Assembly (NCBI GenBank): GCA_029718625.1
Contig: CM056379.1
Coordinates: 59,671,626 to 59,735,625 of the forward strand
From: Synaphobranchus kaupii
Taxonomy: Eukaryota > Chordata > Actinopteri > Anguilliformes > Synaphobranchidae
Direction: 5' to 3'
Length of the DNA stretch: 64,000 nt
Shown here: positions 1 through 9,759 of the stretch, piece after piece
How positions within the stretch are numbered: the first letter of the stretch is position 1
Layout: each line of letters opens with the position of its first letter
Notes under the pieces: model-generated
Seen by the model: the letters and a program-made list of their open reading frames with translations, nothing else
Database searches by the model: none
What the model was told of the DNA's origin: nothing
Made by a program: the position numbers and the translations under genes

Positions 1-213
1 AACAGCAAAGGCTGCTAATAACCATGACAATAGATTGAGCAAAGAAACTGACCTCTCTCTCGCTGCGTCTCCATGTTTTATATAGTCAAACCAACCAATC
101 AGATATTAGAGAAATATATTATTTAGATGTGGAATTTTTATGATTGGCCGAATCATCTGTAGCTCTAATAGCCTACTGACGGCGCTACAGGCGCCGACTT
201 CATATTGTCAGAT

Positions 214-978
214 TTAATTTTTTCTGGATTTGGCATTGCCCTCCCGTGCCCCCCCGAGACACGGCCCTGATTCAAGGCAACCTTGTAGCTGTATGATGGA
301 GTCATCTGTCCATGCTTTGATTCTTTTCGTTTGTGCCTTCGCTCTCCTCAAAACAGTTTTATAAACTGGAATGAGGAGGACAGTATTGTGGTCAGCCTTC
401 CCCAAGGGAGGCTTTGCGATGGATTTATATGCTCCTTTAACGGACCTGTAACATAAATCCAGAATCAAAGTGGGACATGTAACATATTGGTGGAGTTTTT
501 CATAAGGTATATCGATTAAAATCCCCCAAAATTGAATTGTGGGCATCGGGAGAGTTTGATTGTAACTTGAACACTACACGCTCAACTGCCTCCATTGCGC
601 TTGCCTCATTTTGCCTTAGGATGGATATAAACCACTGTGACAAATATCTGGGAGAACTCCTCAGGGAGGTTCTGATGTCGTAGAGATATAGATAGCAGTT
701 CAATGTCTTTCGTACAGTTTTTCCCTCACCAGAACCAATTTGCACCAATGTTCATTTATGTAAAGACAAACTGCCCCACGTTGTACTTTTCCAGTCACTA
801 CTGCATCCCGTTCCAAATGTAAAGGCGTACCAAAGCCATCAATAATTAAATCGTTGTCAAGGTTCCTGTCCGTGAACCAAGCCTCTTGTGAGAGCCATAA
901 TGCATATATCTCTATAGTCATGTTGGAAACGTACCGTAGCTTGCAGTTCATCAATTTTATGCCTAAGGGACTGAACAT
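214..978 (-). pseudogene. Decayed LINE fragment: endonuclease domain of a non-LTR retrotransposon (L2/CR1-like)
   Basis: Three overlapping minus-strand reading frames (700-978, 500-748, 214-546) join into one domain when frameshifts are allowed. In order they contain a stretch beginning near LRNK-like residues with LWLSQEAWFTDRNLD, then FKLQSNSPDAHNSILGDFN, then KADHNTVLLIPVYKTVLRR. The last two match the pattern of the apurinic-like endonuclease that precedes reverse transcriptase in L2/CR1-like LINEs, in which a GDFN motif and an SDHN-type motif supply catalytic residues. Here the second motif reads ADHN. No reverse transcriptase follows below position 214, so only a 5' piece is present. 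At least two frameshifts make it non-functional. The clade is inferred from motif style only. Confidence 0.65.
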
Positions 979-1452
979 TACGTAGGATTATGGTAGGCTA
1001 TGGATTCCGAGAAAGGTGCAGTTATATCAGTCTTTGGCATACTCCTCCTTTCTTCCCACTTTTCCGTGTCTTTCTGGATTTGTCACCCCCTAAACTTTAA
1101 TGGTTCATTGCTAAAAACAGATGCATTGTTCGGGGGGCAAGAATGCACAGAATATCTCACGTCATTTGGTTGATGCCATTGAAGAAGAAACTCACGGCTG
1201 TATTGGATTCTCAAAGTAAGTATGTATGATGATTCGGGGAAGCACCAAATGAAGCAGAATAAGGCCGTGATAAGAAACATGGTTAACAAATCCATTGTAC
1301 GGATCTTCGATTCACGTATTCCTCTGTAGTTTTATGATTTTTAACAGATTTTTTAAAGATTTTTTAAAACAACATAAAAGACATAAAACACACAAAACAG
1401 CAAGCACAGGGTTGCTGCTGGTCGGTGCATGTGCAGCGCCCATTCTTCTTAT

Positions 1453-1650
1453 GGGCGGCACGGTCGTGTAGTGGGTAGCACTGTCACACAGCAAGAAGGT
1501 ACTGAGTTTGAATCTCGGTCAAGGGCTTTTCTGTGTGGAGTTTGCATGTTCTCCCTGTGTCCGCGTGGATTTCCTCCCACAGTCCAAAGACATGCAGGTT
1601 AGGTGAATTGGAGACTCTAAATTGCCAATAGGTATGAGTGTGTGAGTGTG
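1453..1650 (+). repeat. tRNA-derived SINE, 5' half
   Basis: The sequence opens with GGGCGGCACGG and contains an RNA polymerase III B-box-like GAGTTTGAATCTC near 1505, followed by a body with TGTGTGGAGTTTGCATGTTC and CCCACAGTCCAAAGACATGC. The same body recurs at 33337-33603. The copy breaks at about 1650 and its 3' half, ending in ATGGATGG-type repeats, resumes at 7805, so the SINE is split by the insertion at 1651-7804. Confidence 0.75.
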
Positions 1651-1934
1651 GCCGTGACCGAATATGACCCCTGCCCCGTGTCCACTCAGACCCCTGTCGA
1701 CTATGTGCCCTGTCCCCTCAATTTGCAAGCAGTTTCCGAAAGAAATCCTGCAAAACTCTTTCCAAACTAGTGAGGAAGTAGTTTGTAATATTTTTATTTT
1801 TTATTTTAGTATTGAGAATATCAATCAGTTTACATATGACAGTGGTTACAAAGTGTAGATTATGAATGAAGATTTAGAATTAACAAAAATAAATAGAGAG
1901 TAGTTTGTAAGATGTACCGCTCTTGTAGTTGTAG

Positions 1935-2042
1935 TTCTATTTCATACCGGTCAACACGCCACGGTATGGGTCATCCTCGCCGAGAGGAGGAGCTGCTAGG
2001 AGACTGTTTATCAAATTAACCACCACTACGGGCGGAACCACG
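1935..2042 (+). repeat. DIRS copy 1 left terminal region and inverted repeat
   Basis: Positions 1935-1974 are reverse-complemented in the internal complementary region at 7337-7376. Positions 1986-2042 are reverse-complemented at 7532-7588 with no mismatch seen by eye. These two pairings are used in DIRS replication to make a circular intermediate (family knowledge). Confidence 0.8.
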
Positions 2043-2489
2043 TTGAGACTGCGACTGTGTTTGTTTAGTTTGCGATATTGCGATCTTTTTTTCTTGCCTC
2101 TCCCGAGCGCCCGGAGCTACGTCCTGTTTGGAGTACGTTTCCGGGGCTTTCCCTCCCCCAGCAACATGGTTTGTTGCTGTTAGTTCGCTACGTTACTCGG
2201 TAGAATTGTTACCTTGTCGTAGCCAGTCACTGCCGGTTTTTCATTGCAGAATTACATCGGGTTAAGCCGATATCCTTCTGATTGCTTTCAGCCGCGGTAA
2301 GGATTCAATTCTTTCCTTTGTCGGTATAAGTGGAAGGCAGATGGCTGTCGTTTTTCTTTCATACAGAAATTATTATTGGTTGTACTAATATCTTTCTGTT
2401 TATTCTAGCCATATTAGGCATTGTGTTGGTTCACTTGTTAGTTGCACAGCAACAATAACAGTAACTACAAAAGATAAAAAAAAAAAAAA

Positions 2490-2950
2490 AAAAAAGGCCG
2501 GAAGGAGCCCCTGTGTCCGTCAGGGCAGACGCTACCTGAGGCTCCCACACCCCCTCGCGCCCTTCACTACCACTGATTAGGGCCCTTGGCTTGGTGTCGG
2601 ACATATTGCATTCCTGTTGGTTGTGGGCAGTGCGCTGCCATTCCAGCAGAGAAAAAAAAAGAGCCGGAAGGGGCCTCTCTGCTCGTGAGAGCAGACGCTG
2701 CCTGAGGCTTCCACACCCCCTCGCGGTCCTTCAGTACCACTGATTCGGGCCCTTGGCTTGGTGTCGGACATACGCCATTCCTGTTGGTGGTGGGCAGCAC
2801 GCTGCTGCTCCAGCAAAAAAAAAACAAAAAAAACAGCCGAAAGGGGCCTCTCTGCTCGTGAGAGCAGACGCTGCCTGAGGCTTCCACACCCCCTCGCGGT
2901 CCTTCAGTACCACTGACTCGGGCCCTTGGCTTGGTGTTGGACACACTTCC
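2490..2950 (+). repeat. Three tandem copies of a ~170-bp unit in the DIRS copy 1 leader
   Basis: Units start near 2495, 2661 and 2835, each with GCCGGAAGG (or GCCGAAAGG), a central GCAGACGCTGCCTGAGGC-like stretch, CCACACCCCCTCGCG, and CTTGGCTTGGTGT. A-rich tracts separate the units. The third unit ends about 10 bp before the gag start codon, so the array is the 5' leader and probably carries promoter or translation signals of the element. Confidence 0.8.
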
Positions 2951-2959
2951 GGGCTAAGC

Positions 2960-4227
2960 ATGTCGGAAGGCGTACAGAATCCGGGAGATGGTGGGACGTC
3001 TGGGGAGGACGTCCCACCTGGGCAATCAGCGTTTGTGGAGCATGATATGGAGCTACATGCTCAGGGGGCTGGGGCCAGGAAGCGCACTAGAAAGCGTAAG
3101 CATCAGGAACCGGAGTTCGATCAGCTTCAGCTACAGGTGCAGGCGATGCAGCAGACCCTTCAGGGGCTGGTAGTATCACAGCAGCAGACACCCAGGCCCC
3201 GGGACCCCTGGGGCCCGTTGCCTGGACCTTCCTTCCGTCACCCCGACGAGCTGTCTACGACGGCGTCGGATAGCCTGTACCGTCAGACGGACCCCCAACA
3301 GTCTGGGACTGAGGAGGGGTCAGTGTCTGGCCAGGAAAGCAACTGCGCTTCTGAGCTCCCGCCCTTGGATCCCTCCGACCGGGCGGTGATTCTCAGGGCG
3401 GCGGAGCATGCTCGCCTCCCCCCCGTGGCGGTTCCTGCTCCCTCACTTTTCAGCCGCGGCGTTCAGCGGCCGAGGGCAGAGGCGTTACCACCTCTGCCCG
3501 ATTTTTTGACAGAACTACAGGCATCCTGGCAGTCTCCTGGGGCCTATGTGCTCCCCAGGACCCAGTTGGCCAATATGGCGGGTGCCGCATCCTATGGGTT
3601 GACGGCCCCTCCACAGATTGGGCCTATGTTTTCGCTGCTCGCAGGCGCTACCTATAGGTCTGATAGTGATTCACAGCATCCCAATAAGCGATGCAGGGCT
3701 ACTGACAAGCAGGTGTGTAAGGCTTATCAGTCCGCCGCCCTTGCGGCCCGACTGGCCAACACCAACGCACTACTGCTGGTGTACCTGGAGGGTATGATGC
3801 AGGACACGTCCTCCGCTGCCCCCAGTGACTCAGCAAGAGAGATGCTGCATGTGGTGGACATTATGATGCGCGGGGCTAGTGCTCATGCCCAAGCCCTGGG
3901 GCACTCCATGTCCTCACTCGTCCTGGCACGCCGCCAGCGGACCTGGAACAGGTAGCAGCCCTTACCACCCCAGTAGTTCCGGGGCAGGTGTTTGGGCCGC
4001 CTGCAGAGGCTGCCTTGGAGCAGTCACGCAGGGCGAGAGAGATGTTGGGGGCAGTAGGACGGGCTCCAGCCCCGCGGCCCCCAGCACGCGGGGCGTTCGA
4101 GAACCGTTTTTTTCGCGGAGCTCCCCCAGCCTCAGGCCCCACCCCCACTGGGGTGCACAGGGCCTTTCGGGCCTTCATCCGACTTCCCGGAGCCGAGGCC
4201 CCGGCATTCTCAGCGGGACGGTTCTGA
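2960..4227 (+). pseudogene. DIRS copy 1 gag-like ORF, frameshifted
   Basis: An open frame runs from ATG 2960 to a stop at 3955 (331 aa). It has a basic N-terminal patch (RKRTRKRKH, about residues 40-50), a Gln-rich stretch with coiled-coil character, and a conserved-looking segment DKQVCKAYQSAALAARLAN near residue 250. A closely similar segment, DNLLCKAYRAAARAAQ, occurs in DIRS copy 2, supporting a shared gag domain. Near 3930 the reading passes to another frame: LEQVAALTTPVVPGQ continues to about 4227. The annotated stop therefore reflects a frameshift, not the natural end. The product would package element RNA (inferred from its position upstream of RT). Confidence 0.7.
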
Positions 4228-4295
4228 AAACCCCCCGGTAAGTCGCTGACGGTTACCAGACTCCGGCACCGCGTTTTTCCCCTCTTCATCTCGCA

Positions 4296-7152
4296 ATGTG
4301 GCGCCTATGTACCCGATGTCCTTGGGTGCTCAGCACTTTGGAGTCGGGGTACAGGCTCCAATTCAACACCAGGCCCCCCCGCTTTTGCGGGGTTATTCCT
4401 ACTCGGGTGAGAGACGGGGCTGCTGCGCGAGCTCTCTCCAACGAGATTCTGGTGTTGCTAGAGAAGGGAGTAATAACACCCCTGCCCTCGGTGGCAGCGG
4501 GACGGGGGTTTTATTCAGCCTATTTTCTGGCCCCCAAGAAGGATGGGGGCTTCCGCCCCATCCTAGACCTGAGAGGGCTCAACCGCTTTTTAAAGCACCT
4601 GCCCTTCCGCATGCTCCGCCTCGCCAGTCTCCTCCTTCAGGTGAGAGATGGTGATTAGTTCACCTCTGTGGATCTGAGGGATGCGTACTTCCATATCCCC
4701 ATACACCGGGATCACCGGAAGTACCTCCGCTTTTTCTTCAAGGGCACAGGGTACGAGTACTCGGTCCTCCCCTTTGGCCTAGCCGTGGCCCCACGCACTT
4801 TTACAAAGTGCATGGACGCCGCGCTGATCCCACTCCATCGCCAAGGTATTCGCATTGCGAACTACCTGGACGACTGGCTAATCTGTGCTCCGTCAGTGGA
4901 GCGAGCGAGAGAGGATACAAGGTTGGTACTGGCCCACATGGCCAGCTTGGGCCTGACCCTGAACAGGGAAAAGAGCCACCTCACCCCCTCCAAAGAGAGG
5001 GTTTTCCTGGGCCTGGTTTTGAACTCGGGGTCCATGCGGGCCTCTCTAACCCCAGAGAGGCAACAGGTTTTGATGAAGAGTCTGTCCCATTTTGCCGCAG
5101 GGCGGCAGGTGACAGTAAGACATTGCCGGAGGCTGCTCGGCCTGATGGCCTCAGCCGCCCAGGTTGTGCCACTTGGGCTGCTGCATATGCGCCCGTTACA
5201 GCGTTGGGCGACGGCACAAGGAGTGAGCCCGCACGAAGACGGGTGGCGACTCCTCCCTATTACCCAGAAGTGCCTGGAATCAGTGGATTGGTGGCTCACC
5301 ACCCCTGGCCTCAAGGAGGGCGTTCCCTTGGGGCCAGTAGGTTCAAGGGTGACAATCACCACGGACGCCTCCAAGACCGGCTGGGGAGCCGTCAGAGGGA
5401 GCCAGTCCGTGCAGGGTTCGTGGAGCCCCTCATGGGCAGGGAAACATATAAACCTGCTAGAAATGGAGGCAGTGCTTCGGGCATTGATCCATTTCCACCC
5501 AGTAGTCTGGGGCAGACATGTTCCCGTCCGGACAGACAGCTCCACGGTAGTCTCCTACATCAATAGCCAGGGTGGGGTTCGATCCCCAACCCTGCATGCG
5601 AAAGCATACCAGATCCTGCTATGGGCACATGCTCGAGGCATGTCCCTGAGGGCACATGTGGCAGCCGATATGTTGTCCAGGGGTGGCCCAAGACCAGGGG
5701 AATGGCGCCTGCACCCAGATATCGTGCAGTCCATTTGGTCCCGCTTTGGGGAGGCACAGGTGGACCTCTTCGCATCCAGGGAGAATGCTCATTGCCCCCT
5801 GTGGTACTCAATGGTGGGCACGGCGGGGACATTGGGCGTGGACGCGCTGGCACACCAGTGGCCTCCAGCCCTGCTCTATGCTTCCCCCCCCCTTGCCTCT
5901 CCTGCCCACAGTTCTGGCAAGGATCAGGAACTCAGGTGCACAGGTTCTGCTGATTGTCCCCAACTGGCCTCAGCAGAGATGGATGGCGGACCTAAGGGAG
6001 TCACTACAGGGCACCCCCTGGCGCCTCCCAACCAGGGCGGATATGCTGTCGCAGGCCCAGGGCCTGCTGTGGCATCCGAACCCGGAGTTTTTCAACCTGC
6101 ATGTTTGGCCCGTGGGCGGAGGTGCCCGCAGGGCCTAGAGTCAGCAGTGCTGGAGACACTTCAGGCGTCTAAGGCCCCTTCCACGAGGGCGCTGTACGCC
6201 GGGAAGTGGGGCAGGTTCAGCCGCTGGTGCCAAACGAACGGGTCTAGCCCGACCTGGTGTGATGTATCAGTCGTTTTGGCGTTTCTCCAGTCCCTCTTTG
6301 AAGAAGGTCTGGCAGAATCCACGCTAAGGGGTTATCTGGCGGCCATTTCGGACTGCCATGACCGTATCAAGGGCCGGACAGTGGGAGCTCACCCTCTCGC
6401 CAGCCAATTCCTCCGAGGAGCCAGGCGGCTTCGGCCACCTAGGTCTAACGCAGTCCCTTCATGGGACCTACAGCTGGTCTTGAATCCCCTCACTGAGCCG
6501 CCGTTCGAGCCCCTGGATGGGCTCAGCCTAAAGCTCCTCTCTTTTAAGACGGCCTTCCTGCTCGCTATCGCCTCCGTGAGGCGTGTGAGCAAGCTGCACG
6601 CACTGTCGATACCCCCAGCCTGTATGCGGTTGGGGGACAGTAGCTCACCGGTCTCTCTGCGCCCCAACCCCGCGTTTCGGCCTAAGGTCCTCTCGCGGTC
6701 ATACGTCTCTCGGCCAATCGTGTTGGAGGCTTTTCATCCTCCTCCCCTTGAGACCCCTGAAGAGGCCAGACTGCACTCACTGTGCCCTGTCCGGGCCCTG
6801 CGGTCTTACATCTCCCGCACAAGTGCGGTTAGGAGAACCAATAACCTGTTTGTGGGTTATGGAGGGGCTACGCAGGGGCTTGCCCTGTCTAAACAGCGCT
6901 TGGCCCACTGGATCGATTTCCACGGCTTACAGCAGCTCTGATGTGCCCCCTCCCTCAGGCGTGGTAGCTCACTCCACTCGGGGTGTAGCTACCTCCTGGG
7001 CCTTACTACGTGGCGCCCCACTCGCTGACATTTGTGCAGCGGCGGGCTGGGCCTCATCACTCACTTTCGCCAGGTTTTATGACCTGGACGTAGTGTCATC
7101 AGCATCGGTTGCCTCCTCTGTCCTCTGGGCAGCGGAGCAACCTTATATGTAA
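4296..7152 (+). pseudogene. DIRS copy 1 reverse transcriptase, RNase H, methyltransferase-like region and tyrosine recombinase
   Basis: Reverse transcriptase begins near 4340, with FLAPKKDGGFRPILDLRGLN, VDLRDAYFHIPIH, VLPFGLAVAPRTF and the catalytic YLDD (about 4863-4874). RNase H follows from ITTDASKTGWGAV (about 5357). Next comes a region with VDLFASRENAHCPLWYS, where DIRS elements usually carry a methyltransferase-like domain. The tyrosine recombinase starts near 6175 (APSTRALYAGKWGRF) and holds RR in SVRRVSKLHAL, HSTRG (HxxR) near 6969 and a tyrosine in FARFYDLDV. Breaks: an in-frame TAG at 4656-4658 between GD and FTSVDL; a frame change at the C-run near 5883-5890 reversed near 6130; and another near 6935 separating the C-terminal catalytic residues. 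The active-site residues survive but no single product spans them. Confidence 0.85.
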
Positions 7153-7336
7153 ATTAGTGATGATTCAGGGTTTTTATCACCCGGTGGTTATGTTCCACGT
7201 TTCCCACTTGAGCTTGCTCTTCTGGTAGAACAGCAGCCAATGGTGTATTTTATTTGACGGGATCCGCACTCATGCTATGACCCTGCGGTCCTGGTTACCC
7301 CACTACATCCCCCGCCTGACTTTATTTGGTACTCTG

Positions 7337-7440
7337 TGACCCATACCGTGGCGTGTTGACCGGTATGAAATAGAACGTACGGGTTACGGATGTAACCCTG
7401 GTTCTATGAATACGGTCAACACGCCACGCTGCGTGGTCAG
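7337..7440 (+). repeat. DIRS copy 1 internal complementary region
   Basis: The first 40 bp (7337-7376) is the reverse complement of the left terminus 1935-1974. After a short spacer, 7401-7430 repeats that terminus in direct orientation but diverged (GTTCTATGAATACGGTCAAC against GTTCTATTTCATACCGGTCA). The block therefore forms its own hairpin. This matches the DIRS internal complementary region that templates joining of the two ends. Confidence 0.8.
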
Positions 7441-7531
7441 GCGGGGGAACCTTGCGCCCTCAGGACGGCAAGTGCCCTCAAGTCAGCAAAAGAGGTCGGG
7501 CGGCGTACAAGCGCCATATTTATGGCGTGAT

Positions 7532-7588
7532 GTGGTTCCGCCCGTAGTGGTGGTTAATTTGATAAACAGTCTCCTAGCAGCTCCTCCA
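7532..7588 (-). repeat. DIRS copy 1 right inverted terminal repeat
   Basis: Exact reverse complement, by eye, of 1986-2042 over 57 bp. Beyond 7588 similarity to the left terminus stops, so either the right end is naturally shorter or it has been lost. Confidence 0.8.
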
Positions 7589-7804
7589 TGTTTTTACTTC
7601 CAGTTTACTTCCAGAAATTGTTGGATGAGTGCACAGGTCTGTGGATGAGTGTGCCCCTGAATCCCCTCAACAAAACCCCGGAAATAAGAGATTCATCCTG
7701 GGATTTTAAGTGCCCCCATTTGTGAGAAAAATTCGCCCACTCAAAAGCTTTTTGACTCAAATATGCGCCCTCAAAGGGGTGCAGAGATAATATTCGGTCA
7801 AGGC

Positions 7805-7944
7805 CTGTGTGTGTCCTGCGATGGATTGGCGACCTGTCCAGGGTGTATTCCTGCCTATCGCCAAATGCATGCTGGGATAGGCTCCAGCCCCCTGTGACCC
7901 TGACCAGGAATACATGGGTTAGATAATGGATAGATGGATGGATG
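7805..7944 (+). repeat. tRNA-derived SINE, 3' half
   Basis: Contains GGATTGGCGACCTGTCCAGG and ATGCATGCTGGGATAGGCTC and ends in AGATGGATGGATG repeats. It continues the SINE that starts at 1453, and the same order of motifs is seen uninterrupted at 33337-33603. Confidence 0.8.
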
Positions 7945-8890
7945 TTCTTCTCATTAGCACCGGGTACCCTGACTGCACGTCACTGGTGTGATAATAACCT
8001 ACTGAAGCACACAATTTAGGCTAAATATCTTGCATTGGGCATCATTATCTTAGGGAAATTCATATAAGGCATAGCTACGCATCATCACTGTTGCCAACTT
8101 TCAATCTCGATGAGCGTGAGCATGATGATGTAACCCAAAAATGTAAAAAAACGTCTGCAGTAGGATACATCGATGTATCGTTCGCCGGAGCAGAGGAGAA
8201 GCCACGTTTGAAGCCACTTTGCTTGTCTCCTCCAATATTGGGACAGTGGAGGGAGGACACAAAGATTGGTTTCCGGGGCGTGGAGGAGAGGAGGTGGTAG
8301 AGGAGGAAAGGAGGGTGCATTTTTAGAGTATTGGGATGCACCCAAAGTTTGCCTATTTGGCAAAGGATACAGGAATGGATGGATCCTTTGAGGAAACAAT
8401 TTGGACTAATCTCACACCCGCCCTCTGCCTGCTCCAGTTGTGTCAAATTCATAGTCCTCCAGCACAGTAACTGCAGCAACTCTGCTGGCAGACCATAGAC
8501 TTGCAAAAAGAGAGGATAGCTGACTGCACACCGCTTAGAGGACATACATGCTAGTGTATCCTCCCAACATGGTGCAGGATATTGCAACAATGGGGTAATT
8601 GGCCAGCAGCCATACCAGCATGTATCCTGCTCCTGCCAAATGGCTGATGCCAGACTTTGTTACTACTTGGATGGGAGACCTCCTGAGAAAACTAACTTGC
8701 TATTTGAAGTGGTGTTGGTGGGCCAGTAGGGGGCGATATTTCTCTGGTCAAATAAGCCCCAGTGCAGGGATGGGGACATTGTGCTGTAGGAGATGCCATC
8801 TTTAGGATGAGATGTTAAACTGTGGTCCTGACTCACTGTGGTCATTAAAGATCCCATGACACTCATCGCACAGAGTAGGTGGTTCCCTGG

Positions 8891-9058
8891 CGGGTATACT
8901 ACGAAGCAGGGTTACTTAGTTAGCTGCATAAATGCACTGAGTAAAACCGGGAACAGCTCTTTTTTATTCAGTCCAAGTTCCAGATTTGGGATGATTCCGG
9001 GTTTTACTCAGTGCAGTTATCCAGCTAACTAAGTAATCCGTCAATTCGTAGTATACCC
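8891..9058. mobile_element. Palindromic MITE, family A copy 1
   Basis: The ends read GGGTATACTACGAAGCAGG and its complement ending GTAGTATACCC. The arms contain TTAGTTAGCTG and CACTGAGTAAAACC, mirrored around the centre. CCCTGG flanks both sides. A second copy lies at 46397-46553. No coding capacity. Confidence 0.75.
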
Positions 9059-9072
9059 CCCTGGTGTCTTGG

Positions 9073-9492
9073 GCTGTGTCCAAATCAGAGCCCTATCTTC
9101 GTACAGTGCACTGGCAGAAGTGTGCTGTTTAATGTGCACTGTTTAGCACGTGACGTGCAGTACGCAAAAAATATCTGCCATACTATTTTCCAACTGTACT
9201 GTGGAAGTGTTGTAAGACGTCCCACCCTTGTGCGGCCATGTCACGTGTTGTTTTTCTTTTATTCCAAGGAAAACGTCAGCGAAGCTGCGCCTCATTTTTT
9301 AAAACGAAGCTTCACGTCATATTATGCGAGCAAAATGTTTGTGTACTTCTTGAAAAGTGTGCTCACAAATATACTCATCGAAGTAAGTGTATCATACGGG
9401 GGTTTAAAGCATACGATATTTAGAGAAAATTTTGTCCTGACTACTCAACAAGCATACCTAATAGTATGGAAGGGTGCTGATTCGGACACAGC
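9073..9492. mobile_element. MITE with GCTGTGTCC ends, inserted in SINE3
   Basis: Starts GCTGTGTCCAAATCAG and ends with CTGATTCGGACACAGC, an imperfect inverted repeat. It is flanked on both sides by CTTGG (9068-9072 and 9493-9497), interpreted as a target duplication. The interior of about 390 bp has no convincing ORF. Superfamily not assigned. Confidence 0.65.
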
Positions 9493-9714
9493 CTTGGTGA
9501 AATTCCCAACCTGGTGCTCTCAACATGCCACCTAATCATTCCCTGATTTAATTGGCTAAAAACTTTTCTCTCCCTCTCCACCTTAGCTCATGTGTGGTAG
9601 CATTCTGGTGCAAAATGGATCCTGTGCCACATGGTGGTTGAGGTGAGTTTCCCCCCTCATCACTGTAAAGCGCTTTGAGTATTACATTTACATTACATTT
9701 TAGTCATTACATTT

Positions 9715-9749
9715 TGGCAGACGCTCTTATCCAGAGCGACGTACATTAG
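9715..9749 (-). repeat. 3'-tail fragment of an L2-tailed SINE
   Basis: GGCAGACGCTCTTATCCAGAGCGAC matches the tail of the SINE at 63276-63487 in the same orientation. Only the tail is present. Confidence 0.5.
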
Positions 9750-9759
9750 TGCATTTTCA

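Larger units (their letters stand above)
1935..7590 (+). mobile_element. DIRS-type tyrosine-recombinase retrotransposon, copy 1 (decayed)
   Basis: The element has the DIRS plan: inverted terminal repeats, gag, reverse transcriptase plus RNase H, tyrosine recombinase, then an internal complementary region near the right end. A 57-bp inverted repeat pairs 1986-2042 with 7532-7588, and the outer left terminus (1935-1974) is complemented at 7337-7376. Coding capacity is broken by one stop codon and several frameshifts, so it is not autonomous. Outer right boundary is uncertain because the right repeat stops matching at 7588. Confidence 0.85.
1651..7804. mobile_element. Terminal-inverted-repeat element inserted in the SINE and later split by a DIRS retrotransposon
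   Basis: The left end begins GCCGTGACCGAATAT and the right end is the near-complement TATTCGGTCAAGGC, giving a roughly 14-bp imperfect inverted repeat exactly where the SINE is interrupted. Own sequence of the element seems limited to about 1651-1930 and 7590-7804; the rest is the DIRS element. No transposase is visible. A clean target duplication cannot be read because the flanks are TG-rich. Class unknown. Confidence 0.45.
8602..9682 (+). repeat. SINE3 (5S rRNA-derived) carrying two nested MITEs
   Basis: The 5' end resembles 5S rRNA: GCCAGCAGCCATACCAGC near 8602 and the 5S internal-control-like TACTTGGATGGGAGACCTCC near 8664. SINE3 body sequence with GATGTTAAACTGTGG and GGTCATTAAAGATCCCATGA follows to 8889. 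The body resumes at 9493 (GAAATTCCCAACCTGG) and ends with GTAAAGCGCTTTGAGTAT near 9682. The interruption is made of two separate inverted-repeat elements at 8891-9058 and 9073-9492. Confidence 0.8.

Noticed and set aside
2567..2961. Minus-strand open frames with repeated segments (about 125 aa) over the tandem leader units
   Set aside because: They are antisense readings of the tandem repeat in the DIRS leader; the apparent protein repeats mirror DNA repeats.
4862..5545. 227-aa minus-strand open frame opposite the DIRS reverse transcriptase
   Set aside because: Antisense shadow of a GC-rich coding region with no domain of its own.
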